A DNA stretch of 64,000 nt, from the NCBI GenBank assembly GCA_036784855.1, contig JAZDSV010000008.1, forward strand, positions 1 through 64,000, read 5' to 3'. Below, piece by piece: positions 36,874 to 47,990 of this stretch; position 1 is the first letter of the stretch; each line of letters starts with the position of its first letter. A program made the position numbers and the translations under genes. A model generated the notes under the pieces. It saw nothing but the letters and a program-made list of their open reading frames with translations, had not been told where the DNA came from and searched no databases. Origin of the DNA: Aphelidium insulamus (Eukaryota > Aphelidiomycota > Aphelidea > Aphelidiaceae).

Positions 36874-39800
36874 ATCTACCTATCTATCTATCTATCCTAC
36901 CTACTACACATAGTCTAACATATAATTCAGATTGACCGACTGCTGGCGGAGAACGAGGCACCGGATCCGTTCACCCGCGAGCTGACACACTGGTATCTGG
37001 TCAAGTGGTGCGCTCTGCCGTATGACCAGGTCACCTGGGAATCTCAGGCCACACTGCTCCACTACTGTGACGAGGCCGAGGAGAAGATTGAAGAGTACAA
37101 CCAGTGGAATGAGCTGCCGCACATCCGCAATCCCGACTACTTCAAGACGTATCTGCCGGTCGGGAAGCGTCCGCACCCACAAGCCTGGCAAAAGATGGAG
37201 GCGTCGCCGGTGTACAAGGACGGCAACACGCTCCGCCCCTACCAACTGGAGGGTGTCAACTGGCTCATGTACTGCTGGCACCACCGGCAGAGCTCGATTA
37301 TTGCCGACGAGATGGGTCTGGGAAAGACGGTGCAGTCCATCGCCTTCCTGAAGCAGTTGTACGACACTGGTGTGCGCGGCCCATTCCTGATTGTCGCACC
37401 GCTGTCCACCATTCCCCACTGGGAGCGCACTGTTCTGGGCTGGACCGACATGAACCCCGTTGTGTTTCACGGCTCGTCGGCCGCCCGCAACATCATCCAG
37501 AACTACGAGTTGTACTATCGGTGTCCGCGCACTCAGCGCAAGTTGCAGATCTCGCACCCAGTCACCAATGGGCACTTTGAGTACAAGTTTGACGTGATGA
37601 TCACCACGTACGAGATGGCACTTTCGTCCGCCTCCTTCCTCAAGAGCATTGGCGTGTGGCGCGTCATGGTGGTGGACGAGGCGCATCGACTGAAGAGCAA
37701 ATCGTCCAAGGCGACCGAAGTGCTGTCCACCTATGCCATGGAGCACCGCGTGCTTCTGACCGGAACGCCGCTGCAAAACAACTTGGACGAGCTGTGGGCC
37801 ATACTGAATTTCCTGGACCCGGTCACGTTCCGCACCGATTCGGAGAAACAATTTTTGGCCGACTATGATATTCGCAGCGCGGCCGACGTGCAGAAACTGC
37901 AAGCCGTGCTAAAACCGCTGATGCTGCGCCGCCTCAAGGAAGACGTGGAAAAGTCGATTCCCGTCAAGGAGGAGACGATTGTGGAGGTGGAGCTTACGAG
38001 CACGCAGCGCGCCTACTACCGCGCCATTTTGGAGCGCAACTTTCAGTTCCTGAAGCAGGGCACCGGCAAGAAGGCCAACATGCCGAATCTAATTAACGCC
38101 ATGGTAAGAATGCTGATTATACATTCTGCAGTTATTTAAATCTCTTTTTGTGCAGATGGAACTGCGCAAATGCTGCATTCACCCGTACTTGATTACGGGC
38201 GCGGAGGAAAAAATCGTGCAGGATCAGAAGCCGCAGACTGCCGACGAGTTTCTGGACTGCATGATTACAGCCAGCGGCAAGCTGGTGTTCTTGGACAAGC
38301 TGCTGCCGAAGCTGAAGCAGGGCGGCCACCGCGTGTTGATCTTCTCGCAGATGACGCGCTGCCTGGACATATTGAGCGACTATCTCCGTGGCAAGGGCTA
38401 CCTGCACGAGCGCATTGACGGGGCGGTGCGTGGCGATGCGCGCCAAGCTGCCATCGATCGGTTCTCGCAGCCAGACTCGGAATGCTTTGTGTTTTTGCTG
38501 TGCACGCGCGCCGGCGGTGTCGGCATCAACTTGACCGCCGCCGATACCTGCATCATCTACGACAGTGACTGGTGCGTATATTATATCTATATAAATTAAT
38601 ATATATATTACAATATATATTAATAATCTGCAGGAATCCGCAGAACGACCTGCAAGCACAGGCACGCTGCCACCGCATCGGACAGAAAAAGTCTGTGCAA
38701 ATCTACCGGCTGATTACGCGAAACACTTATGAAAAGACCATGTTTGACAAGGCCGGCATGAAGCTGGGCCTGGACCGCGCCGTTTTGTCGCGCATGGACT
38801 TTGATGCGTAAGATTATTGTGTTGTATACTTTATGTACTTATATCTGTTTGTAGTGAGAAGGCATCGTCATCCCAGCTGTCCAAGGCCGAGATCGAGGAG
38901 CTGCTGAAGAAGGGCGCGTACGCCGCACTGGACGTGGAGGACGGCGGCGAGGACGAGGCGAAAAAGTTTTGCGAAGAAGACATTGACGCCATACTGACGC
39001 GGCGCACCCAGACCATTCGGCACACCGACACCGCCGAGCAGGAAAAGATCCAGGCCGAGGGTTCGCTGTTCAGCAAGGCGCACTTTGCCCTGCCATCAAA
39101 CGGCGCCGAGAACGTCCCAATCGACGACCCCGAGTTCTGGGACAAGTGGGCCAAGCGCGCCAACCTGGACCCCAACGCGCTGGTGGAGGAGAGCGTGGTG
39201 GAGAAGCTGATTGTCAGCGGTCCCCGGAAACGCAAAGTCCGGCAGTCGGGCCGCGGCGAGGACGGCACTGGCAACGCCGGAGACGACGAGGAACTGGGAC
39301 CGGATGACGAGGAGTCGCCACCGTTTGGCGGCGGCAGGCCCCGGCTTCGGTACGGCGGGTACGCCGCCACTGGCAACGCCTGGACCATAGCGGACCGGCA
39401 GCGCGTGGAGCGCGGCCTGATGGCGTACGGATTCGGCGCCTGGGAGCGCAAGGCGGAGACAATGTCCTATCGGCGCTCCGTCGACGAGATCAAGGCCGCC
39501 GAGATCCGGCTGTTGCGCTGGTGCATGGAGGCGATGCGTCGCGAAAAGGCTTCTGCAGACAGCGAGGGCATTGTCCGTTCTGCCAAGCAGGCGGCCGCAC
39601 TGCGCGAAGAGCAGCGCATGTTTGAGGACGTGGAGACCATTATATCGCGCGTGCGCTGGGGCGTCCCGTCCGCCGCCGAGCTGGAGCAGATGGTGGCGCA
39701 GGGGTGCAGCGCCAGTTTCGAGATGCCGGCGGAGCAGGCGCCGCGCCACGTCGACCCCGAGCTGGGCGAGTTCCCGTACCCGGGCGCCACCAGGGAGGCC

Positions 39801-41926
39801 GCGCTGCTGCACCGGAACTTTCTGGACGGCGACTGTCCCGCCTCATACATTGCCTCGCTTGCCAAGAAGCCGCGCAATATGCTGCTCCGCGTGCAGAACA
39901 TGGACTTTATCCGGCAGTACGTCTGTGACCTGGACCCGCACGCCGTGGCCGATGTACCGCTGCCTCTTGATGCTGTTGTCGTTAAATCAGAGGTGGAGAC
40001 AGCAGAGGTGCCAAGTGCCGAGCCAGCCGTGGATGCCGTGCCGATGGAGGGCGTTGTCTCAGCCGCTAGTGGCGCAGACGCGGGTGTACTGGCACCCACT
40101 GCTCCGTCTCCCACCGCGCAACCGGGGCCCGCAGCACCGCAGGAACCCGCAGCCCCGCAATTCAAGTACGACCGGCTGTTCCAGGCGGCCATAGCGCGAC
40201 TGCAATTCCCCCCGGTGTACTATCTGAACTTTGGGGAGAGCACCGCGATTGCCACCGGCTGGTCCATCGAGCAGGACCGCGACCTGATGATCGGCACGGT
40301 GAAGCATGGCTACCAGAACTATGAAAAGATGCGCGTGGACCCGCAGCTGGTCTTTGCCACGCAGAACTGGATCACGGCCGACCAGGCAAAGGCCATGGCC
40401 AAGGAAGCCGGGGGTGACACTGACTTGCAACTGCAACTACCGCCAGTGTTTCCCAGCGTGTCCGACATTGGGTCGCGGATTCGGCGCCTGCTCAGCTTCA
40501 TGCAGCGCGACATCCGCTCCGGCACCAGGCGCCTGCAGGACGGCCCCGCACTCACGCTGAACAGCGAGGACCATCGGTGGACGCGGCGGGAGCGCACCGA
40601 TTTCGCGCGCGTGATCAGCTACTGGGGCCTGCCCGAGGATGTGCGCATGAAGATGACGCGGGACGAGGCCACGCGCAACAAGTACCGCATAGTGTCCACC
40701 CGGGTGCGCAATGGCCTGGTCACGGTTCGTGTGCGCGACTGGACGGACTTTAAGCGGCTGGCCAGCCTGGAGAACAAGGCCGACTACGCCATGGACGTGT
40801 TTGCCGACCATCTGGTGCCGGCGCTGGAGCGGCTGGCCGACGAATTGCGGCCGCCAAGTGCACAGCGACATGCCGCGCGTGACACTGACAGCGTCTGCTC
40901 CGAAGACCGCGGCTCCACGGTGTCTGGGCCGGTGGTGGAGGCCACTCCAAAGCAGCAGCAACAGCAACAGCAGCCGGGAACAAAGGCCACGATAATCAAG
41001 ATCAATTTGCAGACGTCGGCCTCGTCCACGCCGTCTGCCACCGCTGCCAGCAAGAATGCCGCCGCGGAACCGGTGCCGCTGGATGTGTTTGGCGTGCCGC
41101 TGGACTTTATGGTGGACGGCATCATGGCGGAGCGCGCCAAGCGTCTATTGCGTCGCATCGCCCTCTTCAAGACACTGCGCGGCACCATCCTGCACGACGC
41201 CTACCTGGACACCAAGCTGAGTGCCATGCGCCGCTCGCCCGGCCTGCCCGACTGGTGGCAGGTGAATGTCCATGACCGGGCGCTGCTGCTCGGGGTGGCC
41301 AAGCACGGATTCTTTGCCGACCGCCAGAACCTCATACTGTTTGACCCGGAGCTGCCGTTCCATGGCATTGCCGAGCAAAAGATTCTCGAGATGGGCTTGG
41401 ACGCGGCGGTGTGCAATCCATATCTGCAGGCGCCACAGACTACAGCGCCGACGACGGAAGATGTCAAGGCGGCTGTGGGAGATGATGAGGAAGCTGTTGT
41501 TTCACAGCAGCAACAGCAGCCACCGGTTGCCGCGTCCGAGGCCGACGTGGACAACGCCATGCAGCTGGACGACGAGGAAGAGGAGGAGTCCGAGACCAAA
41601 GGGGAACAACAAGCACGCGGAAACACGACCCCGGCACCGAAAACTCCCGCTGGCTGCAGCACCGCCCCGACCGTCAACATCGAAGACTTGTTTGGATGGC
41701 CGCGCGATATCATTCGTCAACGCCGCGTGGAAATCATTATCGACGCGGTGCTGCGGCCGTCGGAGCGTATTCTGGCGCAGGTGCGCGCTCTAAAGAAGAA
41801 GAGCGGCGTGTCGGCACTGAGACGTGATCAGTCCGACGACGACGAGGCCTTTGACCCCGACTTTTTGCGCCACCTGTCCGACTCGGAAGAAGACGACTTT
41901 GAGATTGTGGCCGGCGGGTACGTGCA

Positions 41927-41960
<34 letters not shown>

Positions 41961-42393
41961 CTACACAAGAAGTATGACACATGCTGTTAGGTCACTGCGG
42001 CGACAGATTAAGCGACTGCGCGGGACTATTCGCCTGCTGCAGCGGTATGCCAAATCGCCCGCACTACGCAGCTTGGTGGAAAACTTTTCGGCCGACGATT
42101 CCGACGACACGCTGGAGCACGCGCTGACCATCCTGGACACGGCCGGTGCCAGCGCCTTCACCGAGGACGAGAACCAGGACTTTTACGTGGACATGGAAAA
42201 CATTCGGTCGGCGTCCACGCTGCCGGATGGACTGGACGCCCCGAGCAAGCACAAGATGAAGCAGCTGGTGGCGCGCCGGCGCATCATGGCCGAGATGCGG
42301 CAGAGTATCGCCGCCACCACACCTGACCAGTCGCCTGGGCCACTGTCAACGAGTGACGCCACCACTCTACCGCACGATCTTATGCACGAATAA
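36029..42393 (+). CDS. CHD subfamily III (CHD6-9/Kismet-like) chromatin remodeller; one exon apparently missing
   Basis: Six visible exons: 36029..36765, 36931..38103, 38156..38571, 38634..38807, 38855..41917, 41991..42393. They encode a Ser/Thr-rich N-tail, then [13 protein letters not shown] (chromodomain 1, truncated), then [18 protein letters not shown] (chromodomain 2). The SNF2 ATPase follows with [12 protein letters not shown] and [17 protein letters not shown], and helicase C with [20 protein letters not shown]. After the motor, [31 protein letters not shown] and [16 protein letters not shown] are subfamily III marks. SANT/SLIDE-like parts and long Ala/Gln-rich linkers complete about 1990 residues. 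Exon 1 ends in phase 2 while exon 2 starts in phase 0, and about 50 conserved residues of the chromodomain linker are absent. A polyA signal AATAAA lies at 42458. Confidence 0.9.
36766..36896. repeat. (ATCT)n tetranucleotide microsatellite in CHD intron 1
   Basis: About 130 bp of TATC/TATG repeats begin right at the exon 1 donor. The array occupies almost the whole gap between exon 1 and the next recognisable exon, exactly where coding sequence for the end of chromodomain 1 is missing. Confidence 0.95.
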
Positions 42394-43215
42394 CTGGTGC
42401 CATATGTGGCTTTAAGCGAGCTACCAACACCGCGAAACACCATCACAGCACGATATTAATAAAAAGCACACCATCAATAGCACGCTAGTCTACAGTTTTA
42501 GTTGCCGAGAGACTACTTGTTATCAACAATAGCCGATCTGTGAGTGAGAGTGCTATGTATACCCATACACGCCATCAAGGAAAGACGCGATATCAACACG
42601 TTCAGATACTCAGATATGGTAACGCAGGCTAGCGACACGAGGATCAGATCTTGGACAGATCTGCAGGTGCTAGTCATAGAGTCACCGCGGATGAAGTAGC
42701 AAACCGCCAGATGTGGGCGGTCCCCCTGGTGGGAGGACACGACAACAACTAGAAGCTTCTACTCCATCCATAAGGATCGCAATAAGACCCAGGCAATTAA
42801 AGGCTCACGTTCATCGCGCGTTTTGCGAATGACGTGCTGCGCACCGATCAGTCTTTTTACGTCGGCGCCGCGTTGTCATGTCGACGTCATTGTTGATGCG
42901 GGTATGCGGTCCAGACCCGTGGCTAGACCAATTGGACTGCGGGCTAGACCGCTGACCGCGCTAATAATAGCAACAGTTGCGATGACTCGGATCGAGTCGA
43001 CACGCTTAGCTGTTTTGGGTGATTGTCTGAACAGTTAAATACAAAATATTGCAGCTTCTGAGAAAATGGGAAGGGGGCATAATCGCCATTATATGTTTTA
43101 TTATATGCATCTCTTTTATTGTGGCGCATGAGACGGCTATGGCACTGGCCGCGCGGCAGTAATTGACGCACTTATATGTTTGTTTTTTATTATAATATGT
43201 AATGGCGGTGTTGCT
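42394..43215. other. Spacer, no gene seen
   Basis: 3' flank of the CHD gene followed by 750 bp without supported coding content. 42525-42800 has mixed composition like a decayed repeat or solo LTR, but no duplicated partner is visible in the window. Confidence 0.45.
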
Positions 43216-43870
43216 TTAACGTCGTGTCTTGCCTCGTAGAGAGTGCCACCAAGATTCCCATTTTCGTTTTGCAAAGGCTGTTGCTTTGTTCCACCAATGT
43301 CGTATGCCGTGAGCAATATCACGCAGAAAGTTCTTTCCATACAACTTTGCCTTCATTTTCACCAGTAGGCGGCGGTCAGGGTTGGAAACACGTTTCAGGT
43401 GACGGATAACCTCATCCAGCTCGGAAAGTGCGGTGGCTGCCGCATCGGTTGTCAAACTAAACTTCTCTTTCCACTCGAGCATGGTTGTGAATCGGCTGTC
43501 GGCATTAGCAACAGTAACTGTGAGGTGATATAGCGCTGAATTTTTCCCTACTCCCAAAGTGGGGAGCAATTGCAATTACTGCCTTGTAGGTGCCGACTGG
43601 AACGGTGTCTGCCGGGCGCCCTCTCAGAGTCGAGCATCCATCATGCGGCGCCGCTGGGTCACTGGACAACTTGAAATGGGCACGCGCCGAGACCGCCTTG
43701 AGAGAAAAATCGAACTCCTGGATGGCAATTTCAGTTGGGACGTCGCACAGCTGCGCGTCGAAATACTGTCCAAGATCGTCGCGTCCAAACTCAATGCGCT
43801 GGATGTATGGCGCTGTGCTAGCTGCCACGGCGAGCGGCAAGGTCAAGATCGCGCCGCCGAGATATTTCAT
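43216..43870 (-). pseudogene. Secreted beta-rich protein, one frameshift
   Basis: From ATG at 43870 the frame begins MKYLGGAILTLPLAVAASTA, a good signal peptide. It continues through IQRIEFGRDDLGQYFDAQLC and CSTLRGRPADTVPVGTYKAV. Near 43555 the protein-like sequence moves to the adjacent frame, where it goes on as SALYHLTVTVANADSRFTT and ends in a basic amphipathic helix (HGIRHWWNKATAFAKRKW) and a stop at 43216. The pattern suggests a single-base indel in a gene for a roughly 215-residue secreted beta-sandwich protein. A similar strand pattern (NGTYTAYISVAVVNGDEPD) appears in a fragment at 44150-44050. The family is unknown. Confidence 0.5.
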
Positions 43871-43983
43871 TTCGCCACGAAAGAAAGGGGAGAGGAAAAA
43901 CGCGTCAATTGAAATCAAATCAATTCAAATAGGTACCGGTTTAAACTACCAATCAGAAGCCAGTGATTAAAAAATGCGTTAAA

Positions 43984-44196
43984 CTACCAAGGAGAAGCTA
44001 GCGTTTTAACCACCATGAGAATTGGGCGTTTAAATATAATGAGAATTGGGTCAAGCTCCAGGTACACCTCGGTGTTGGTGTCAGGTTCATCGCCGTTAAC
44101 GACAGCGACACTTATGTATGCAGTGTAGGTACCGTTACAGTGAATATAACCAGCACACAACAACATGGCTCGAATTGCGTCATTTTTAGCTCTCAC
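43984..44196 (-). pseudogene. Chimeric fragment: coiled-coil paralogue end fused to beta-rich segment
   Basis: The first part, RAKNDAIRAMLLCAG, matches RAKNDAIRATLLRAG of the intact coiled-coil gene at 45784-46548. The frame then continues into NGTYTAYISVAVVNGDEPD, resembling the beta-rich protein at 43216-43870. It lies just downstream, in another frame, of the truncated paralogue ending at 44212. This looks like recombination debris between two local families. Confidence 0.45.
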
Positions 44197-44211
44197 GCAA
44201 AAGCGAATTCC

Positions 44212-44721
44212 TCACATTAATCTTGCCCGCATGGCTTCATACGAAGACTTCCATTTTTTAAAAGCATTGTCGCAGATTTCAATCTCGGTACGTAGCTGAG
44301 CATTCGAATGAACCATAAGTTCGCACTGAACTTTTGAGGCTTCAACAAGACCATTTGCTCGCTCAGTCAATGAAACAATTCGCGCAACAACAGCACTAGG
44401 GAGTGCCGGCGACTCAACAACGTTTGTGGCAGGTAGTGCGCGTGCATCTGATGGCTGTGTGACTTGAATAGTAGTCGAATTTAGTGCTCCAGGCTGTAGC
44501 GTCAATCTTCGCTCGGCGGCCACTCTGGCGATTGTTTCTCGTGTGGTTTCAAAGCGACCAGGCTGCAGAAATGTTTTTCGCGTGGTTTCAAAGCGACCCC
44601 CAGGCTGCAGAATCAATTTCCGCGCGGCGGCCACTCTGGCGATTGTTTCTCGTGTGGTTTCCAAGCGACCATCCGGGCCATTTGGGTTAGTACGTGACAA
44701 ACTATGTGACGCGTTATTCAT
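44212..44721 (-). CDS. Lineage-specific coiled-coil protein, truncated copy A
   Basis: 169 residues from MNNASHSLSRTNPNG, the same start as copy B at 45784-46548. Three tandem repeats of the type GRFETTRETIARVAA plus RKLILQPG are present, the middle one shortened to ETTRKTFLQPG. A Ser/Thr/Pro linker and a helical segment with KKWKSSYEAMRA follow. The frame then stops; 22 residues present in copy B at this point are deleted and the remainder continues out of frame downstream. No known domain. Confidence 0.5.
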   Translation of the reverse strand: MNNASHSLSRTNPNGPDGRLETTRETIARVAAARKLILQPGGRFETTRKTFLQPGRFETTRETIARVAAERRLTLQPGALNSTTIQVTQPSDARALPATNVVESPALPSAVVARIVSLTERANGLVEASKVQCELMVHSNAQLRTEIEICDNAFKKWKSSYEAMRARLM

Positions 44722-44799
44722 AGCACTTTGAACAGAATAAAAATTATGAAAGGCACTCATGACCAGAAATGTGAGCACTTGATTGGTCTAGATTATCCG

Positions 44800-45294
44800 T
44801 TGCTGTCATCAACATTATCTGTAGAGCAGATCAAACTACCATGTTAAAGGTCCGGGTCGCGACGGCTAAAGGTAGGTCAGTCCCGGGTGTCTCATTCTGC
44901 ACTGCTTCCTTAATGACCAATTTGTCAAACTTAAGGAGCGGCTTCACACTAGGTCATTAACGAAGCAGTGCAGAATGAGACAATTGGCTATTGGACAATT
45001 TATCAAACTTAACGAGCGGTGTCAAGCTTGTCATTAAGGAAGCAGTGCAGAAGGAGACAATCGGTTAGTGGTCAATTTGCCAAACTTACAATTGGACAAT
45101 TTGTCAAACTTAACGAGCGGCTTCACACTTGTAGATCAATAGGAGTGGCAAAATGACGAGATGGTGCCTCGATGCGATTTTTTTTTGTGGTATTCGCAGC
45201 GTCATCGTCGCCGATGCGCCCAAAATGCGTCGATGCGCAGTGCCCCGCGCCGTTCGCGCATTGTAGCTGGAGACTTGAGACATGGTGTTAGTAT
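44800..45294. repeat. Fold-back repeat cluster
   Basis: 44888-44982 is a 95-bp element with terminal inverted repeats of about 30 bp, starting TGTCTCATTCTGCACTGC and ending in its complement. Further partial copies follow at 44983-45060 (GTCATTAAGGAAGCAGTGCAG) and 45060-45130 (TTGTCAAACTTAACGAGCGG, a word used in each copy). A lone related fragment is at 47099-47130. This is MITE-like; no coding content. Confidence 0.7.
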
Positions 45295-45510
45295 TAAAAA
45301 GTATGAGTATTGTATCTAGTGTCACATTCTGGTGAAATTTGCGGTCTCAATTTGGCGATTTCACTAATAATAGCCCTATCCGTTATAAAAGCAAAACGCA
45401 GCACTGTCGATAAAAGCTATGTTTAAAACAGACGCCTCGCCGCGCGTCTTTAGCTGTGGCGCACTGCCCAATTCATTATCGCCATTATCGTCAGTTGACC
45501 GATGAGTCTG
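45295..45510. repeat. Diverged copy of the 3' end and flank of the giant surface-protein gene
   Basis: 45438-45500 matches 48010-48068, the last codons of the gene ending at 47991 (shared CGCGCGTCTTTAGCTGTGGC). 45305-45340 matches the downstream flank at 47870-47905 (TTGTATCTAGTGTC, then ATTCTGGTGAA). About 100 bp between the matches are deleted here. A partial local duplication, not expressed. Confidence 0.7.
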
Positions 45511-45514
45511 GACT

Positions 45515-45716
45515 CCCCGAACATTGATTGACAGGAATACCACTGACCTATCAATGTTCGGGGAGTCACTGACCTATCAATGTTTTATATTTATTTTTTA
45601 TTTATATTTATATTTATTTATTTTTAATCTTTCTACAAAAAATGACTCTGACAGGAATACCACTGACCTATCAATGTTCGGGGAGTCACTGACCTGAGTC
45701 ATTTTTTGTAGAAAGA
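45515..45716. repeat. Nested inverted repeats (fold-back element)
   Basis: 45629-45716 is an 88-bp element with 21-bp perfect terminal inverted repeats (TCTTTCTACAAAAAATGACT and one more base). Its core, GACAGGAATACCACTGACC followed by a palindromic CAATGTTCGGGG block, is also present at 45528-45575, there flanked by CCCCGAACATTGAT and its complement. An AT-rich spacer separates the two. Confidence 0.75.
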
Positions 45717-45783
45717 CATTTGCAGTTGAACTTTCTTTATTGAGTCAGTGAGGCTTTCATTCCGATTGCTTGCAAGCTGAAAA

Positions 45784-46548
45784 TCACATCGTGGCCTTTC
45801 GCAGCACCGTGCAAATGATCAGCGCAACTGCTACACGCGTGTGTATATCGCATTCAATTAATCGATTATAAGGCATATCGTGTATGCGCAAACGTTCGTT
45901 GCTCTCGACTGCAAACTGTTTGCCTAACTGGGGCTTATATCCTTTCAAAAGAGAAGATGAAGAAACACAGCTGTACTCTGCCCGATTACTTGTCTCGAGA
46001 TTAGAACTCTTCTTCTGCGCGAGATCAGAAGCACTAAACAAACCAGCACGCAACAACGTGGCTCGAATCGCGTCATTTTTAGCTCTCAGACGCAAAAAGT
46101 TGGCATGAATCTGAATAATGTTAGCACGCAATTGCGAATTACTCGCATTCAATTCGGCCCGCATGGCTTCATACGAAGATTTCCATTTTTTATATTCATT
46201 TTCGCGCAATGCCTTGTAGATCTCCATATCATTGCGTAGCTGATCATCCGAATGAATTATGCGGTCAGCGAGCACAATAGCTGTGCGAGTACATGCTCCC
46301 GTTGCAGACTCCAATGAATCGATTCGCGCACCATGTGTGCCGTGAACTGTAGTCGGATTGAATGTTCCAGGCTGTAGAGTCAATCTTCGCTCGGCGGCCA
46401 CTCTCGCGATTGTTTCTCGTGTGGTTTCCAAGCGACCAGGCTGCGGAATCAATTTCCGCGCCGTGGCCACTCTGGCGATCGTTTCTCGTGTGGTTTCCAA
46501 GCGACCATTTGGTTTAGTACGCGACCCACTATGTGACGCGTTATTCAT
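45784..46548 (-). CDS. Lineage-specific coiled-coil protein, copy B
   Basis: 254 residues from MNNASHSGSRTKPNG, the start shared with copy A. The frame extends upstream with another ATG pair, but that part is not conserved between copies. Two tandem repeats of GRLETTRETIARVA plus RKLIPQPG-like follow, then a long helical region (HSDDQLRNDMEIYKALRENE, KKWKSSYEAMRAELNASNSQ, RAKNDAIRATLLRAG) with heptad-like spacing. The C-terminus contains a hydrophobic stretch (VAVALIICTVL), possibly a tail anchor. No known domain is recognised. The difference in repeat number from copy A (two versus three) suggests unequal exchange. Confidence 0.55.
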   Translation of the reverse strand: MNNASHSGSRTKPNGRLETTRETIARVATARKLIPQPGRLETTRETIARVAAERRLTLQPGTFNPTTVHGTHGARIDSLESATGACTRTAIVLADRIIHSDDQLRNDMEIYKALRENEYKKWKSSYEAMRAELNASNSQLRANIIQIHANFLRLRAKNDAIRATLLRAGLFSASDLAQKKSSNLETSNRAEYSCVSSSSLLKGYKPQLGKQFAVESNERLRIHDMPYNRLIECDIHTRVAVALIICTVLRKATM

Positions 46549-47990
46549 CACTCTTTTGGAACGTAGTTCTTTCTTTTGGTACAGGTTGGTAAACCAGTAA
46601 GTGCTGATTATCGCCGCTTGATTGGTCAAGGTTTTGCCACGCATCATCTGCGGCAACTAGTACAACGTATTTACCTACAATGAGGGTTGGATGCAAACAA
46701 TATCGACACTAACTCTGTTAATCGATGCGATACCCGTGTAAACTGTCGCGTGGATCCTTTATCAGTGTCTAACCAGAAGAGATAAACAGCTACTAGAATC
46801 TTACACCTAATATTTACCTGTCGTATGGATCTTTTTGCAGTGTCTAACTACGACGAGACACATACAAGCTACTAGAATCTAACACGACTACTACAACTAA
46901 GGCGGCTCGGCAAGCATGTACCGTCAGGTAGCCGGGGCGATTATCTGGCAACACTCTGCATACGTAAGGGAGTCACAGTTAGGGCGGGACGCAAAAACGT
47001 ATCAACACAGTTGTTTCTTAGAAGCACGACTGTTTTTTCGCACCACTTGTTGTGTTACGGGACGTTTTGACGTAATTAAATTAAGCATTGGAAAAAAACT
47101 GCTTCCTTGATGACTGATTTGTCAAACTTTAATGACTTGTATCAGCAGCTGTTAAGATTAGCACCGAGACGAAACGAGATCGAGACGGATTGCTCCGTCT
47201 CGTTAAGGGTATATGACCAGGTGCGTCGCAGGGCAGCCCGAAGGCCGGTTATGCATATTAAATTAATATGCATAAAAAATTATTATTATTAATAGCTAGC
47301 TCAGGATTTACATGATGCGTTCACAATATATCATGAGGTTCACATATTCAACCGAGCCTTCCCCTTCCATTCGCTTTTATTGTTATTCAAGCCGCATGGT
47401 TGCTGCCAGCTTGTCATTAACAATATGCTGATTTTCATCTAGCAAACGTCGAAACGCTGACTCCAGTTCCTGCGCTTAACATGCCCCGCGACCCGGATCA
47501 GAGTTCGCGCGTTGTGGCACTGGCGAGTGCCAAAAAGTAACAAGCGCAAGCGACCGGATTGATGTCGGTGTGCGGCCTCCGGGTAGAACATCTGTTGCGA
47601 TGGAGGGCGCCTCGGTGAGTTCAGCTGTGATAACGGTTGGTACGACGGCGGAGTCTTGAGACATGGTGGTCGCTTTTGATGGACAGTGCTACTGCTGCTT
47701 CCATAACGAACAGGGCTGTTTGCAGTGGCAAATGGTCAAATGGGGGGGGGGGGGACATTCACTGATTGCAGACACTAGCATACAATTCGTACTTTTAAAC
47801 ATAGCATTTAAAAGTACGAATTGTATCTAGTGTCGCATTCTGGTGAATGGTATATGATTTAAAAGTACGAATTGTATCTAGTGTCGCATTCTGGTGAATG
47901 GTATTTGCGATGTTTAAAACAGAAAATAATGAAAGAAAAGTGAACCATTCTATTTCAATTGAAGAGACATAAATGAACGCGACAGACAAA
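46549..47990. other. Spacer with small repeats
   Basis: No supported gene. It contains a 9-bp-arm hairpin (CGAGACGGA/TCCGTCTCG) near 47180-47200, a run of 13 G at 47742-47754, and two tandem copies of a roughly 46-bp unit at 47808-47900 (AAAGTACGAATTGTATCTAG in each). The 3' end of the giant gene's transcript probably lies in the last 200 bp. Confidence 0.5.

Noticed and set aside
36029-42393. Assignment as CHD1 or ISWI
   Set aside because: The segments after helicase C match the CHD6-9 group, and CHD1/ISWI lack the [10 protein letters not shown] and DDPEFWDKW blocks.
42525-42800. Possible solo LTR
   Set aside because: It starts TGTTATC but no matching copy, target duplication or clear end is visible in this window.
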